64,000 bases of DNA from Pseudactinotalea terrae. GTDB lineage: Bacteria > Actinomycetota > Actinomycetes > Actinomycetales > Beutenbergiaceae. Location of the stretch: the NCBI RefSeq assembly GCF_009733845.1, contig NZ_WNXZ01000001.1:1426001-1490000 (forward strand), in the 5' to 3' direction. Under the pieces are notes generated by a model. The model was not told where the DNA came from. It saw only the letters and a program-made list of their open reading frames with translations, and made no database searches. Both the position numbers and the translations under genes were made by a program. Shown one piece after another: positions 26,776-35,368 of the stretch (position 1 is the stretch's first letter; every line of letters starts with the position of its first letter).

Positions 26776-27591
26776 ATGGCCAGGCGCCGAGGTCCTACCG
26801 CCCTCCCCGACGCACCGGTTCCGACGTCACTTGGCACTGTAGAGCTGAGGTCTGACACCGACGGCGTGATGCTGCTCCTCGACGGGGTCGAGAGCTCGCA
26901 CCTCGACCTCGACGACCCGGTGCACCTGGTCTTCGAGTACATGCAGCAGATGCAGGCAGTGCTGCGCGCCACGCACCCTGGCGCCGAGCGGCTGCGCGCG
27001 CTCCACCTCGGCGGCGCGGGTTGCGCGCTGGCACGCGCGATCGACGCCGAGTGGATCGACGCGCGCCAGATCGCCGTCGAGATCGACGCGATGCTCGCCG
27101 CCCTGGTACGGGAGTGGTTCGACCTCCCGCGCTCGCCCCGGCTGCGGATCCGGGTCGGGGACGCCCGCACCGAGCTCCTCACGATCGCGGAGGACTCGCT
27201 CGACGTCGTCGTCCGCGACGCGTTCTCGGGCCGTTCCGTGCCCGACCACCTCCGCACCCGGGAGTTCACGACCGAGGTCGCAGCCCGGTTGCGCCCCGAC
27301 GGGCTGTATCTCGCCAACCTCGCGGACTCGCCGCCGCTGCGCACGGCTCGACGCGAGGCCGCCACCGTGCAGTCGGTCTTCGCCCACGTGGTCGCGATCG
27401 GTGAGCCGGCGGTGCTCAAGGGCCGCCGGTACGGGAACATCGTGCTGGCCGCGTCGCAGCAGCCGGTGCATCGCGCAGGCCTGACGCGTGCGCTGCGCTC
27501 GCTCCCGGTGCCCGCCGGGATCGTGGGCGAGGCGGAGGTGGTCGACTTCGCCGCCGGCGCGACCCCGCTCGCGGACCCGCCCGCAGCCTGA
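26776..27591 (+). CDS. spermidine synthase-like SAM-dependent protein
   Basis: 271 aa with a Rossmann methyltransferase core: RALHLGGAGCALARAI (SAM loop), IAVEIDAMLAAL (acidic residue after strand 2) and LDVVVRDAFSGRSVPDHL. This is the pattern of spermidine-synthase-like actinobacterial proteins. The usual spermidine synthase aspartate motif is changed to RDAFSG, so polyamine synthesis is uncertain. The start is fixed by a 6-nt spacing to TACGCT. It is divergent from the HEPN-dinB operon, with the LexA box 42 bp upstream of its -10. Confidence 0.8.
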   Translation: MARRRGPTALPDAPVPTSLGTVELRSDTDGVMLLLDGVESSHLDLDDPVHLVFEYMQQMQAVLRATHPGAERLRALHLGGAGCALARAIDAEWIDARQIAVEIDAMLAALVREWFDLPRSPRLRIRVGDARTELLTIAEDSLDVVVRDAFSGRSVPDHLRTREFTTEVAARLRPDGLYLANLADSPPLRTARREAATVQSVFAHVVAIGEPAVLKGRRYGNIVLAASQQPVHRAGLTRALRSLPVPAGIVGEAEVVDFAAGATPLADPPAA

Positions 27592-27599
27592 GCAGGCGA

Positions 27600-27632
27600 A
27601 CGGGCCCCGCACCGTCGTGGTGCGAGGCCCGT
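27600..27632. terminator. bidirectional terminator hairpin
   Basis: ACGGGCCCCGCACC pairs with GGTGCGAGGCCCGT over 14 positions with one C-A mismatch and a 5-nt loop. It lies between the convergent spermidine-synthase-like and cold shock genes. Confidence 0.75.
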
Positions 27633-27676
27633 CGAAGGCCCACGTCACATGCGTGTCGAGGGCATGTGTGCCGTGC

Positions 27677-27880
27677 TCAGACCGGGCGTACGCTCTCGGC
27701 CTGCGGGCCCTTGGGGCCCTGGGTGATCTCGAACTCGACGCGCTGCGCCTCTTCGAGGGAACGGTAGCCATCTGACTGGATCGCCGTGAAGTGGACGAAG
27801 ACGTCATCGCCGCCACCATCCTGGGCGATGAAGCCGTAGCCCTTCTCAGCGTTGAACCACTTGACGGTTCCCTGTGCCAT
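27677..27880 (-). CDS. cspA: cold shock protein (CspA family)
   Basis: 67-aa single cold shock domain that binds single-stranded RNA/DNA. RNP1 KGYGFI and RNP2 VFVHF are intact, with the start [17 protein letters not shown]. About 190 nt lie between its ATG and the RIO kinase stop, room for the structured leader typical of these genes, though no specific thermosensor fold was worked out. Confidence 0.95.
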   Translation of the reverse strand: MAQGTVKWFNAEKGYGFIAQDGGGDDVFVHFTAIQSDGYRSLEEAQRVEFEITQGPKGPQAESVRPV

Positions 27881-28071
27881 CTCTTGCTCGTCCTTCCGGG
27901 ACTTCGTGAGTCGGACCTCTCGTGATCGGACTCGTGGTGCCGCAATGCCTCGCCCACGTCATGCTCTGGCGTTCGTGCCCGGTGAAACGTAAGAGAAAAC
28001 CCTGCAACGACGGCAGTCTTGCACGGAGGTACGTGCGGGCGCCACAGTCTCAGGCCAGGGAATCTCGAGCC

Positions 28072-28965
28072 TCACCGGTACCGTCGGACGGCGTGCTCGT
28101 ACCACTCCTCGGGGTCGGCGCTGCGCTCTGTCGCACCGTGGGCACGCAGCCAGGTGCACACGTTCACGCAGTCCCGCTCGAGGAACTCCGGACCGTGGGG
28201 GTTCGCGACCAGGTCCACCACCTGCGGCACATCGATGATCGCCAGCCGCTGCGTCTCGGAGCGCGGATCGACCAGCACGTTGTAGGGCGACAGGTCCCCG
28301 TGCGCGTATCCGAGATCGGCGAGGTCGAGGACGAACCGCCGCAGCTCCTGCGCCCACTGCACGGCGAGCGTCTCATCCGGTCGCATCTCGTGCAGCCGCG
28401 GCGCGGCGACCGGTCGGGCGTCGTCGTCGGTCCCGATGAACTCCATGCACAGCTCGCCCTCGACGATCTGCACCGGGTACGGCACTGCGAGACCTGCCGA
28501 GAACAGCTCGCAGAGGGCGTCGAACTCCGTACGAGCCCATTGCCCAGCGGCGGCCTCTCGGCCGAAGGCGGTGCCACGGGCGATCGCCCGGCTGACCCGG
28601 GAGTCCCGGGTGCGCCGACCCTCGGCATAGGACTGCGAGCGATGGAAGGCGGCCAGCTCCGGGGAGCGGAACCGTTTGGCGACCATCAGCGTCGCCTCAC
28701 CGCCCTGGTCGGTGCGCAGCTCCTGCGGCAGTGCGCGTTCGATGAGGAAGGCATCAGCCTCCTTGCCGGTCTTGAGCACACCGAGCTCGGTGTCGATCGC
28801 GCCGTGGTGCTGGACGACCCAGTCGGGGAACGGCTGCGGCCCGCGGTCGAGCGTGTGCGCGGTCTCGGGCCAGGTGGACCAGCGCTGGTCCTCGTCGAGC
28901 TCGGCGACCTGGGTGGTCAGCTCAGAGGTGGCAAGAAAGGTGTCCCAGTCGAAGGACGACGTCAT
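28072..28965 (-). CDS. RIO-type atypical serine/threonine kinase
   Basis: 297 aa. RIO-kinase signatures: LKTGKEADAFL (flexible P-loop region with ATP lysine), the lysine-bearing MVAKRF, HGDLSPYNVLVD (catalytic loop Asp and metal-binding Asn) and LAIIDVPQVVD (metal-binding Asp). RIO1 kinases act in ribosome maturation in archaea and eukaryotes; the bacterial role is unclear. ATG 28965 has an AGGAG site. The 5' region holds a possible leader peptide and two alternative hairpins. Confidence 0.88.
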   Translation of the reverse strand: MTSSFDWDTFLATSELTTQVAELDEDQRWSTWPETAHTLDRGPQPFPDWVVQHHGAIDTELGVLKTGKEADAFLIERALPQELRTDQGGEATLMVAKRFRSPELAAFHRSQSYAEGRRTRDSRVSRAIARGTAFGREAAAGQWARTEFDALCELFSAGLAVPYPVQIVEGELCMEFIGTDDDARPVAAPRLHEMRPDETLAVQWAQELRRFVLDLADLGYAHGDLSPYNVLVDPRSETQRLAIIDVPQVVDLVANPHGPEFLERDCVNVCTWLRAHGATERSADPEEWYEHAVRRYR

Positions 28966-28991
28966 GGTGGGTCTCCTGAGGGAGGGACCCG

Positions 28992-29021
28992 CCGACGGGT
29001 GACGGTGTGAACCGCCGTCGG
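28992..29021 (-). promoter_or_regulatory. alternative hairpins between leader ORF and RIO kinase
   Basis: On the transcript CCGACGG (29021-29015) can pair with CCGTCGG (28998-28992). The overlapping GACGG (29019-29015) can instead pair with CCGTC (29005-29001). The two stems are mutually exclusive. They start 5 nt downstream of the leader ORF stop. Confidence 0.35.
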
Positions 29022-29025
29022 GGTG

Positions 29026-29079
29026 TCAGCGGGCCCGAGCGGAACGGAGGACGGCAGGGGTCGGCGCAGCGACAGTCAT
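29026..29079 (-). CDS. possible 17-aa leader peptide
   Basis: MTVAAPTPAVLRSARAR, preceded by GGAAGGAGG 5 nt before the ATG, one of the strongest ribosome sites in the window. It lies 60 nt upstream of the RIO kinase start. There is no family match; it is proposed as a regulatory leader because of its ribosome site and the alternative hairpins after its stop. Confidence 0.45.
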   Translation of the reverse strand: MTVAAPTPAVLRSARAR

Positions 29080-29204
29080 GGCGTCCTCCTTCCCTCAGGT
29101 GAGGCGAGCGCGGTGCGGCCTCAGATGCTCGACGCTATCGAGACACCGGCCGGCGGGCCACCGATTAATGCGCCGGCCCTTTCGGTCCGACGGCGAAGAC
29201 CGGC

Positions 29205-30170
29205 TCAGTCCTCGCGGTCACCAACGGGTCCGCCGTCATCACCGTCCGCGATGCCGTCCGGGTCGTCGACGCCCTCCACGCCTGCGAGGAACGCCTCGAT
29301 CTGCGCGCCGAGCTCCTCGGCGCTCGGCAGCTGCTCGGTGGCCGCGAGCAGCGGCGGGCCTCCGGCACGCTCGGCCTCGGCAGCGAAGGAGTCGAACTGC
29401 GACTCCAGCGCGCGCACGACCGAACGGACCTCGTCGGAGCCCTCCACCTGCTTGTCGATCTCGGCGAGCACCTTGACCGCCTCGACCTCGAGCTCGCCGG
29501 TGGGCAGCGTGAGGCCGCTCGACCGCGAGACCTGTCGCACCAGCTCGGCGGCGGCCTGCGGGAAGTCGGTCTGCACGAGGTAGTGCGGCACGTTCGCGGC
29601 GAAGCCCAGGGCGTCACGTCCCTCCTCGCCCAGCCGGAGCTCCAGCAGAGCGGCAGCCGAGCCCGGCACCTCGAGACGCCCCATGAAGTTGGGATGGTCG
29701 GCGATCAGCTCCGGGCGGGTCGCGTGCGCGGTCACCGTGATCGGACGCGTGTGCGGGACGCCCATCGGGATCCCGTGCAGACCGATCGTGGTCGTGACGC
29801 CGAAGTCGTCGATGATCTGCCGCACGGCAGCCACGAACGCCTCCCACGACAGGTCGGGCTCGAGCCCGTGCAGGAGCAGCAGCGGCACACCCTCGTCGTC
29901 GTGAAGCAGGTCGACCACGAGGCTCGGCGCGGCGAACGAGACCCATGACCCGCCGTCGTAGGTCATCGTGGGGCGCCGGGAGCGGTAGTCGACGAGCTGG
30001 TCGACGTCGAACGTCGCGACGCGCTCGGTGGGAAGGGTGCTCGTCAGGTGCTCGGCGACGAGCCTGCCGGCGTGGCCGGCGTCCATCGACCCCGAGAGGG
30101 CGTGCACGAGCACGGTCGCGGTCCGCCCTTCGGCACCGGGACCCGAGTACAGATCAGCTGGATTGCGCAA
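29205..30170 (-). CDS. PAC2 family protein
   Basis: 321 aa. The PAC2 domain (proteasome assembly chaperone fold) covers about residues 20-260, with ATVLVHALSGSMDAGHAG, LLLLHGLEPDLSWEAF and TTIGLHGIPMGVPHTRP as landmarks. Actinobacterial PAC2 proteins are widespread with unknown function. The C-terminal 30 residues are Asp/Gly-rich. TTG 30170 was chosen because GAGGAGGAG lies 5 nt upstream; ATG 30242 would add a poorly conserved Cys-rich leader that overlaps the helR promoter region. Confidence 0.82.
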   Translation of the reverse strand: MRNPADLYSGPGAEGRTATVLVHALSGSMDAGHAGRLVAEHLTSTLPTERVATFDVDQLVDYRSRRPTMTYDGGSWVSFAAPSLVVDLLHDDEGVPLLLLHGLEPDLSWEAFVAAVRQIIDDFGVTTTIGLHGIPMGVPHTRPITVTAHATRPELIADHPNFMGRLEVPGSAAALLELRLGEEGRDALGFAANVPHYLVQTDFPQAAAELVRQVSRSSGLTLPTGELEVEAVKVLAEIDKQVEGSDEVRSVVRALESQFDSFAAEAERAGGPPLLAATEQLPSAEELGAQIEAFLAGVEGVDDPDGIADGDDGGPVGDRED

Positions 30171-30255
30171 GTGAACTCCTCCTCGCCGGGTGCAACACCT
30201 GGGGCAAGCCTGCCATTCCCGCGAGACGTCGTTCGCGGACACCTGCCCGGGGATG

Positions 30256-30261
30256 GATAAT
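30256..30261 (+). promoter_or_regulatory. -10 element of helR
   Basis: GATAAT, five of six matches to TATAAT and the best -10 in the window, lies 57 nt upstream of the chosen GTG. No strong -35 is visible. Confidence 0.5.
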
Positions 30262-30318
30262 GGACGGCCGCTTCGCCACGCGGACGGGACCGGCCCAGAC
30301 AGGGGGGAACGAGGAATC

Positions 30319-32532
30319 GTGCCAGAGGACCGCTCGCCCGTGCCCGCGCTCGAGAACGCACTGGAGCACGAGCAACGCTATGTCGACACCGTCTACGGAC
30401 GTGTCGACGACCTCCGGGAGGATGCGCGGCGGCGATTGCAGGGCGTGCAGCGCTCCGGCGCGTCGGGGACCCACCAGAACCGTTCCGAGCGTGACGCGTT
30501 CGCGACCCTGTACGCCGACCGGCTCGCCCAGCTCAACAACGTCGAGGAGCGGTTGGTCTTCGGCCGGCTCGACCTCGACGACGGCGGCCAGCGGTACGTC
30601 GGGCGCATCGGGGTCTCCGACGTCGATCAGGTCCCGCTGCTGACCGACTGGCGGGCCCCGGCCGCGCGGTCCTTCTACCAGGCGACAGCAGCGTCCCCCG
30701 ACGGCGTGGTGCTGCGCAGACACCTGCAGACGCGGGGCCGCCGCGTGGTCTCGATCGAGGACGACCTGCTCGACGCCGAGGCATTGACCGATGGCGTGCA
30801 CCTGCAGGGCGAGGGCGCGCTGATGTCGGCGCTGCTCGAGCACAGGACCGGCCGGATGGGCGACATCGTCGCCACGATCCAGGCCGAGCAGGACGCGATC
30901 ATCCGCTCCCCCGCCGACGGGATCCTCGTGGTGCAGGGCGGGCCCGGTACCGGCAAGACGGCGGTCGCGCTGCACCGTGCGGCCTACCTCCTCTATGCCA
31001 ACCGTGAGGTTCTCGAGCGATCGGGCGTGCTGCTGATCGGACCGAGCCGGGTGTTCCTGCGCTACATCGAGGCAGTGCTCCCCTCCCTCGGCGAGACCGG
31101 GGTGGTCTCGCTGACCCTCTCCGACCTCGTGCCGGACGTGACGGCGACCGGCACCGAGCCCGACGACGTCGCCGCGCTCAAGGGCCGCGCCGTGTGGTCG
31201 CGGATCATCGCGCGCGCCGTGCGCGCCAAGGAGCGGGTGCTCCCGCCACGCGATCTCACCGTCGGTAGTCACACGGTGCGGCTGCTCCCCGGCGACGTGC
31301 GCGAGGGGCACACACGCGCGCGGCGCGCTCACCGGACGCACAACGAGGCACGCGCCACCTTCGTGCGGCACATGCTGAGCGTGCTGGCACGCCAGTACGC
31401 CGAGGAGATCGGCGGCGTGGACCCGGACGAGCGCGCCGAGCTGGTCGAGGAGCTGCGCACGTCGCGGGACGTGCGTGTCGCACTCAACCTCTGCTGGATG
31501 CCGCTGACGGCGGCCGGGGTGGTCTCCGAGCTGTTCGCCAAACCGCACAAGCTGGCCGACGCCGCCCGCGGCATGCTCAGCCGGGCCGAGATCGCGCGGC
31601 TGCAGCGCCCCGCCGATGCACCGCTGACACCCGCCGACGTGCTGCTCATCGACGAAGCGGCCGAGCTGATCGGACCGGAGGACGAGGCCGATCGTGGCCG
31701 TGCCCGTGCCGCAGCGGAGGCGCAGCGGCGTGCGGAGGTCGAGTACGCCCAGCAGGTGCTGGGCGAGGGCCTGGGAGGCGGCATCGTCAGCGCCGAGCAG
31801 CTGGCCTCGCGGTTCGCCGAGAGCGGCCCCGCGCTGACGACGGCGGAGCGCGCCCTGGCCGACCGCGCCTGGACGTACGGGCACGTGGTGGTCGACGAGG
31901 CTCAGGAGCTCTCCGAGATGGCCTGGCGGGCACTCCTGCGGCGGAACCCCCGACGCTCGATGACGATCGTCGGTGACGTCGCGCAGACCTCCGCCAGTGC
32001 GGGTGTCCGCCGCTGGAGCGATGCGCTCGACGGCCCGCTGAAGGGCGACTGGCGGCTGGCCGAGCTCACGGTCAACTACCGCACGCCGCGGTCGGTGATG
32101 GACCTCGCCACCGCTGTCGCGACCGCCGCCGACCCGGAGCGTCCGCCCTCGCCGGTGCAGTCGGCGCGGGACGAGCCGGACGCGGTGACCCTGCACCCCA
32201 CGAGCGATGTCCTCGGCACCGTGAGGGCCGCCGTCGAGATCGCGCACGAGCGAGGCGGGACGATCGCGGTGATCGCACCTCGCGACCAACGGGCAGCGCT
32301 CACAGCCGAGCTCGGGCTGCGCGAGGCCTCCGACCTCGGTGCTCCGCTGGTCGTGCTCGACCCCGCCGGTGCGAAGGGTCTGGAGTTCGACCAGGTTATC
32401 CTGGTCGAGCCGAGCGAGATCGCGGCGCAGGCCACCGGGGCGGGTGACCTCTACGTCTCGATGACCCGCCCCACCCGCTACCTCGACGTGGTGCACAGCG
32501 AGCCGCTGCCTGCCGGGTTCGAGGTCGCGTAG
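30319..32532 (+). CDS. helR: RNA polymerase recycling motor HelR/HelD-type ATPase
   Basis: 737 aa, UvrD-like superfamily 1. An N-terminal helical arm (HEQRYVDTVYGRVDDLREDA) leads into domain 1A with Walker A QGGPGTGKTAVALHRAA. Walker B is VVVDEAQELSEM, followed by GDVAQTSA and the C-terminal LEFDQVILVEP and YVSMTRPTRYLDVV motifs. HelD/HelR proteins bind RNA polymerase, eject stalled complexes and, in mycobacteria and Streptomyces, can give rifampicin tolerance. GTG 30319 follows GAGGAA; upstream in-frame codons are not conserved-looking. There is no helicase accessory domain. Assignment to HelR rather than another HelD class is by overall similarity. Confidence 0.82.
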   Translation: MPEDRSPVPALENALEHEQRYVDTVYGRVDDLREDARRRLQGVQRSGASGTHQNRSERDAFATLYADRLAQLNNVEERLVFGRLDLDDGGQRYVGRIGVSDVDQVPLLTDWRAPAARSFYQATAASPDGVVLRRHLQTRGRRVVSIEDDLLDAEALTDGVHLQGEGALMSALLEHRTGRMGDIVATIQAEQDAIIRSPADGILVVQGGPGTGKTAVALHRAAYLLYANREVLERSGVLLIGPSRVFLRYIEAVLPSLGETGVVSLTLSDLVPDVTATGTEPDDVAALKGRAVWSRIIARAVRAKERVLPPRDLTVGSHTVRLLPGDVREGHTRARRAHRTHNEARATFVRHMLSVLARQYAEEIGGVDPDERAELVEELRTSRDVRVALNLCWMPLTAAGVVSELFAKPHKLADAARGMLSRAEIARLQRPADAPLTPADVLLIDEAAELIGPEDEADRGRARAAAEAQRRAEVEYAQQVLGEGLGGGIVSAEQLASRFAESGPALTTAERALADRAWTYGHVVVDEAQELSEMAWRALLRRNPRRSMTIVGDVAQTSASAGVRRWSDALDGPLKGDWRLAELTVNYRTPRSVMDLATAVATAADPERPPSPVQSARDEPDAVTLHPTSDVLGTVRAAVEIAHERGGTIAVIAPRDQRAALTAELGLREASDLGAPLVVLDPAGAKGLEFDQVILVEPSEIAAQATGAGDLYVSMTRPTRYLDVVHSEPLPAGFEVA

Positions 32533-32585
32533 TCCATCCTGTGTCCATCTCGTGGTCCCTGGCCGGTACGGGGCCAGGAGCCTGA

Positions 32586-32591
32586 GACGAT
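32586..32591 (+). promoter_or_regulatory. -10-like element of serA
   Basis: GACGAT ends 6 nt before GTG 32598, predicting a leaderless mRNA. It matches only the A2 and T6 positions of TANNNT. Confidence 0.35.
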
Positions 32592-32597
32592 AGGGCC

Positions 32598-33821
32598 GTG
32601 GTCAAAGCACTCTTGCTGGAGAACGTGCACAGCCTGGGGCGGGAAACGCTCGAGAAGGCTGGCGTCGAGGTGACGACCCTCAAGGGGGCTCTCGACGAGG
32701 ACGAGCTGATCGCGGCGCTCGACGGCGTCGAGATGCTGGGGATCCGATCGAAGACCCAGGTCACCGCTCGGGTCCTCGACAACGCCCCCTCGCTCACGAC
32801 GATCGGCGCGTTCTGCATCGGGACGAACCAGATCGACCTTGCGCACGCCGCGACGAACGGCGTCGCCGTCTTCAACGCCCCGTTCTCGAACACCCGCTCG
32901 GTCGTCGAGCTCGCGATCGCGGAGATCATCGCCCTGACGCGACGCCTCACCGAGAAGGACAAGGCGTTGCACGGCGGCGTCTGGGACAAGTCGGCCGACG
33001 GCGCGCACGAGGTGCGCGGCCGCACTCTCGGCATCGTGGGCTACGGCAACATCGGCACCCAGCTCTCGGTGGTGGCCGAGGCGCTCGGGCTGCGGGTCGT
33101 GTTCTACGACACCGCTGAGAAGCTCGCGCTGGGCAACGCGACCCGGATGAGCTCGCTCGACGACCTGCTCGACGTCGCCGACATCGTGACGCTGCACGTC
33201 GACGGCCGCGCCGGCAACGCCGGGATGTTCGGGGCCGCGCAGTTCGAGCGCATGAAGCCGGGCGCGATCTTCCTCAACCTCTCGCGCGGGTTCCTCGTGG
33301 ACTACGCCACGCTCCGCGAACGCATCCTCGCCGGCACGGTCGCGGGCGCTGCCGTCGACGTGTTCCCGGTCGAGCCGAAGTCCGCCGGTGAGGCGTTCGA
33401 CTCCGAGCTGCGGGATCTGCCGAACGTCATCCTGACCCCGCACGTGGGTGGTTCGACCGAGGAGGCGCAGCAGGACATCGGCCTGTTCGTCTCGGCCAAG
33501 CTCCGCGACTACGTCACGGTGGGCGCGACCGGCCTGTCGGTCAACGTCCCGCCCCTGATCCTCGACCGTCCGCGCGAGGGCGCGTACCGGATCGCGCACC
33601 TGCACCGCAACGTGCCGGGCGTGCTCGCGGGCGTGAACCAGACGCTCTCGGCGGTCGGCGTCAACGTCGAGTCCCAGGTGCTGGGGACCTCCGGCGAGCT
33701 CGGGTACGTGGTCACCGACATCGGTGGCCCGCTCCCCGGATCGGCGGTCCAGGCCCTGGAGGACATGGACCCGACGATCCGGGTGCGGGTTCTCGATCAG
33801 GCGGTGCTGCCCGCGGGCTGA
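32598..33821 (+). CDS. serA: phosphoglycerate dehydrogenase (E. coli SerA type)
   Basis: 407 aa, close to E. coli SerA length. It oxidises 3-phosphoglycerate to 3-phosphohydroxypyruvate, the first step of serine synthesis. The NAD-binding loop is LGIVGYGNIGTQ; catalytic residues lie in LNLSRGFLVD (Arg), VDVFPVEPKS (Glu region) and LTPHVGGSTEEA (His). A C-terminal ACT domain (about 335-407) starts at RIAHLHRNVPGVLAGVN and should confer serine feedback. Many actinobacteria use a longer SerA with an intervening domain, so this is the short type. Confidence 0.9.
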   Translation: MVKALLLENVHSLGRETLEKAGVEVTTLKGALDEDELIAALDGVEMLGIRSKTQVTARVLDNAPSLTTIGAFCIGTNQIDLAHAATNGVAVFNAPFSNTRSVVELAIAEIIALTRRLTEKDKALHGGVWDKSADGAHEVRGRTLGIVGYGNIGTQLSVVAEALGLRVVFYDTAEKLALGNATRMSSLDDLLDVADIVTLHVDGRAGNAGMFGAAQFERMKPGAIFLNLSRGFLVDYATLRERILAGTVAGAAVDVFPVEPKSAGEAFDSELRDLPNVILTPHVGGSTEEAQQDIGLFVSAKLRDYVTVGATGLSVNVPPLILDRPREGAYRIAHLHRNVPGVLAGVNQTLSAVGVNVESQVLGTSGELGYVVTDIGGPLPGSAVQALEDMDPTIRVRVLDQAVLPAG

Positions 33822-33831
33822 TCAGCCCGCG
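33812..33831. terminator. perfect palindrome at serA 3' end
   Basis: CGCGGGCTGATCAGCCCGCG is a perfect 20-bp palindrome that includes the serA TGA. It lies between serA and the convergent DUF5302 gene. It could act as a two-way terminator; no T tract follows. Confidence 0.5.
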
Positions 33832-33834
33832 TGC

Positions 33835-34038
33835 TCAGCCGCCGGACTTGCGCCGGAACATCCGGCGCCCGCCGGTGACCTCGGAGCCCTGTACCTGACC
33901 GGTGTTGCGACGCCCCTCCGCGGTCAGGTGGTCCTGCTCCTTCTTGCGCTCGAGCGCCTCGCGCATCTTGGCCTTGGCATCGCTCATGCCGTCGGCACCG
34001 GTGCCCTTGTCCGCAGGTTTGTCGTTGTTCTCAGCCAT
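33835..34038 (-). CDS. DUF5302 domain protein
   Basis: 67-aa hydrophilic charged protein with the DUF5302 core AKAKMREALERKKEQDHLTAEGR and a basic GRRMFRRKSGG tail. The function is unknown. GAGGGAG precedes the ATG by 4 nt, and the start overlaps the end of the kinase-like gene by 8 nt, making it the last gene of the SatD operon. Confidence 0.82.
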   Translation of the reverse strand: MAENNDKPADKGTGADGMSDAKAKMREALERKKEQDHLTAEGRRNTGQVQGSEVTGGRRMFRRKSGG

Positions 34039-34618
34039 CGTGCTCCCTCTCGTGGTTCTGCTGCCCCAGCCTGCCCGACGGCGGTGGGTCCTGCCAATCG
34101 GTTATGTAGGCCTGTGCGCTCGCGAGCAGGTCGGGAAGCGGCCTGACCGAGTCGAGGAGCAGCCGGTCGTCGCTCCAGGGGTCGATCTGCCGCTCGCGCA
34201 CCTCGGCCCAGCTGGGCTCGCGGAACCCCTCGTAGCGGGTCCCGCGGGCGGCGAGCCGCCGCCGGTGCAGGTCCGGGTCGGTGCAGGTCACCTCGAGCCA
34301 GCGCAGCGGCACGCCGTGCGCTCCGGCCAGGTCACGCCAGGCTGACCGAGCCGGCTCGACGGCGTTGACGGCGTCGGCGATCACGGTGTGGCCGGCGTCG
34401 AGGAGCTCGCCGGCGAGGGACTGCACGACCGCGTAGGCGGCGATGCCGGTGGGCACGCACTCGTCCGGTCCGACACCGGCGCGCCACATCGCGGCCTCGA
34501 CCGCGTCGACGGCCAGGACGACGCCCCCGATCGCGCGACCGATCTCACGGGCGAGCGCGCTCTTGCCCGATCCTGGTAGGCCGCTCATCGCGACGAGGAC
34601 CGGCGTGGCGCCGGTCAT
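34031..34618 (-). CDS. P-loop kinase-like ATPase
   Basis: 195-aa nucleotide-binding protein of the AAA_33/gluconate-kinase-like class. Walker A is GLPGSGKS (Lys19). VIADAVNAVEPARSAWRDL corresponds to the substrate/lid region and RRRLAARGTRYEG to the arginine-rich lid. Substrate unknown; small-molecule or RNA phosphorylation are both possible. The ATG overlaps the stop of the membrane protein gene by 4 nt. The open frame upstream is a shadow. Confidence 0.75.
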   Translation of the reverse strand: MTGATPVLVAMSGLPGSGKSALAREIGRAIGGVVLAVDAVEAAMWRAGVGPDECVPTGIAAYAVVQSLAGELLDAGHTVIADAVNAVEPARSAWRDLAGAHGVPLRWLEVTCTDPDLHRRRLAARGTRYEGFREPSWAEVRERQIDPWSDDRLLLDSVRPLPDLLASAQAYITDWQDPPPSGRLGQQNHEREHDG

Positions 34619-35364
34619 GTCGCCAGCAGGGCGAGCGAGACGAGCGCCAGCATCCAGCTCACGAACGATCCGACGAGGAAGTACTCGGTGAGACGGTGCA
34701 CGTGCTCCTGGTCCTTGCGGGAGCTGAGCTCGGGGAACCGCAGCAGGCCCTTGGCGGCGACGACGATGCTCGCCGCGGTGAGGTTGCCGGCGAGGCCGAG
34801 ACCGATGATCAGCAGGCGCTCCATCGGGCCGAGGAGTCGCCCGCCCTTGAGATCGCTGGCCGGGTCGGTCGGGCCGGTGGCCGCGCCGCTGGCTCGCCGA
34901 GCCGGGTTGACGGTGCCTGTCGCCGCCAGCACGAGCCGCACGATCACGTTGGCTGTGCTCAGCTGCGCCGCCATCACGCCGATCACCAGGAGCGCCCGCT
35001 CGGGTGCGACACCCTCGGCCGGCGGCCAGGCCAGGTGGTCCCACCACACCGCGAACGGTCCCGAGACGGGGGAGGCCAGGCCGGAGATCATCAGCGCCAG
35101 CACGATGCTGAGACCCAGCACGAGCAGGGGTGCCGCCGGGCGGCCCGTGTCGAACGAACGAGCGCAGGAGCGGCTCCAGGCGACGACGAGCACAGCGATG
35201 AGGACGAGCACGAGCAGGTTGCCGGCGTCCGTCTGGCCGGCGAGAGTGCCGAGGACCACGGCGACGGCGGCGCCGAGCGCCTCGGGGAGCACACGTGGCG
35301 CCGTGGGTCGGTTGGCGATGTCGGCAACGGCATACCCGACCAGCAGCAGTCCCAGCCAGATCAT
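34615..35364 (-). CDS. polytopic membrane protein paired with SatD
   Basis: 249 aa with about six hydrophobic segments. The C-terminal third has the conserved-looking ERLLIIGLGLAGNLTAASIV, AAKGLLRFPEL and EYFLVGSFVSWMLALVSLALL, a pattern I associate with membrane proteins encoded next to satD, possibly DUF3307-related. The function is unknown. It starts 4 nt after satD and overlaps the kinase gene. Confidence 0.7.
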   Translation of the reverse strand: MIWLGLLLVGYAVADIANRPTAPRVLPEALGAAVAVVLGTLAGQTDAGNLLVLVLIAVLVVAWSRSCARSFDTGRPAAPLLVLGLSIVLALMISGLASPVSGPFAVWWDHLAWPPAEGVAPERALLVIGVMAAQLSTANVIVRLVLAATGTVNPARRASGAATGPTDPASDLKGGRLLGPMERLLIIGLGLAGNLTAASIVVAAKGLLRFPELSSRKDQEHVHRLTEYFLVGSFVSWMLALVSLALLAT

Positions 35365-35368
35365 CGGC

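Noticed and set aside
30190-30230. Rifamycin-associated element before helR
   Set aside because: Only one half-site-like GGCTTGCC is present; the matching inverted half is not.
30154-32496. 780-codon minus-strand ORF opposite helR
   Set aside because: It mirrors helR almost exactly, shows no recognisable domain and has shadow composition (His/Gly/Arg-rich).
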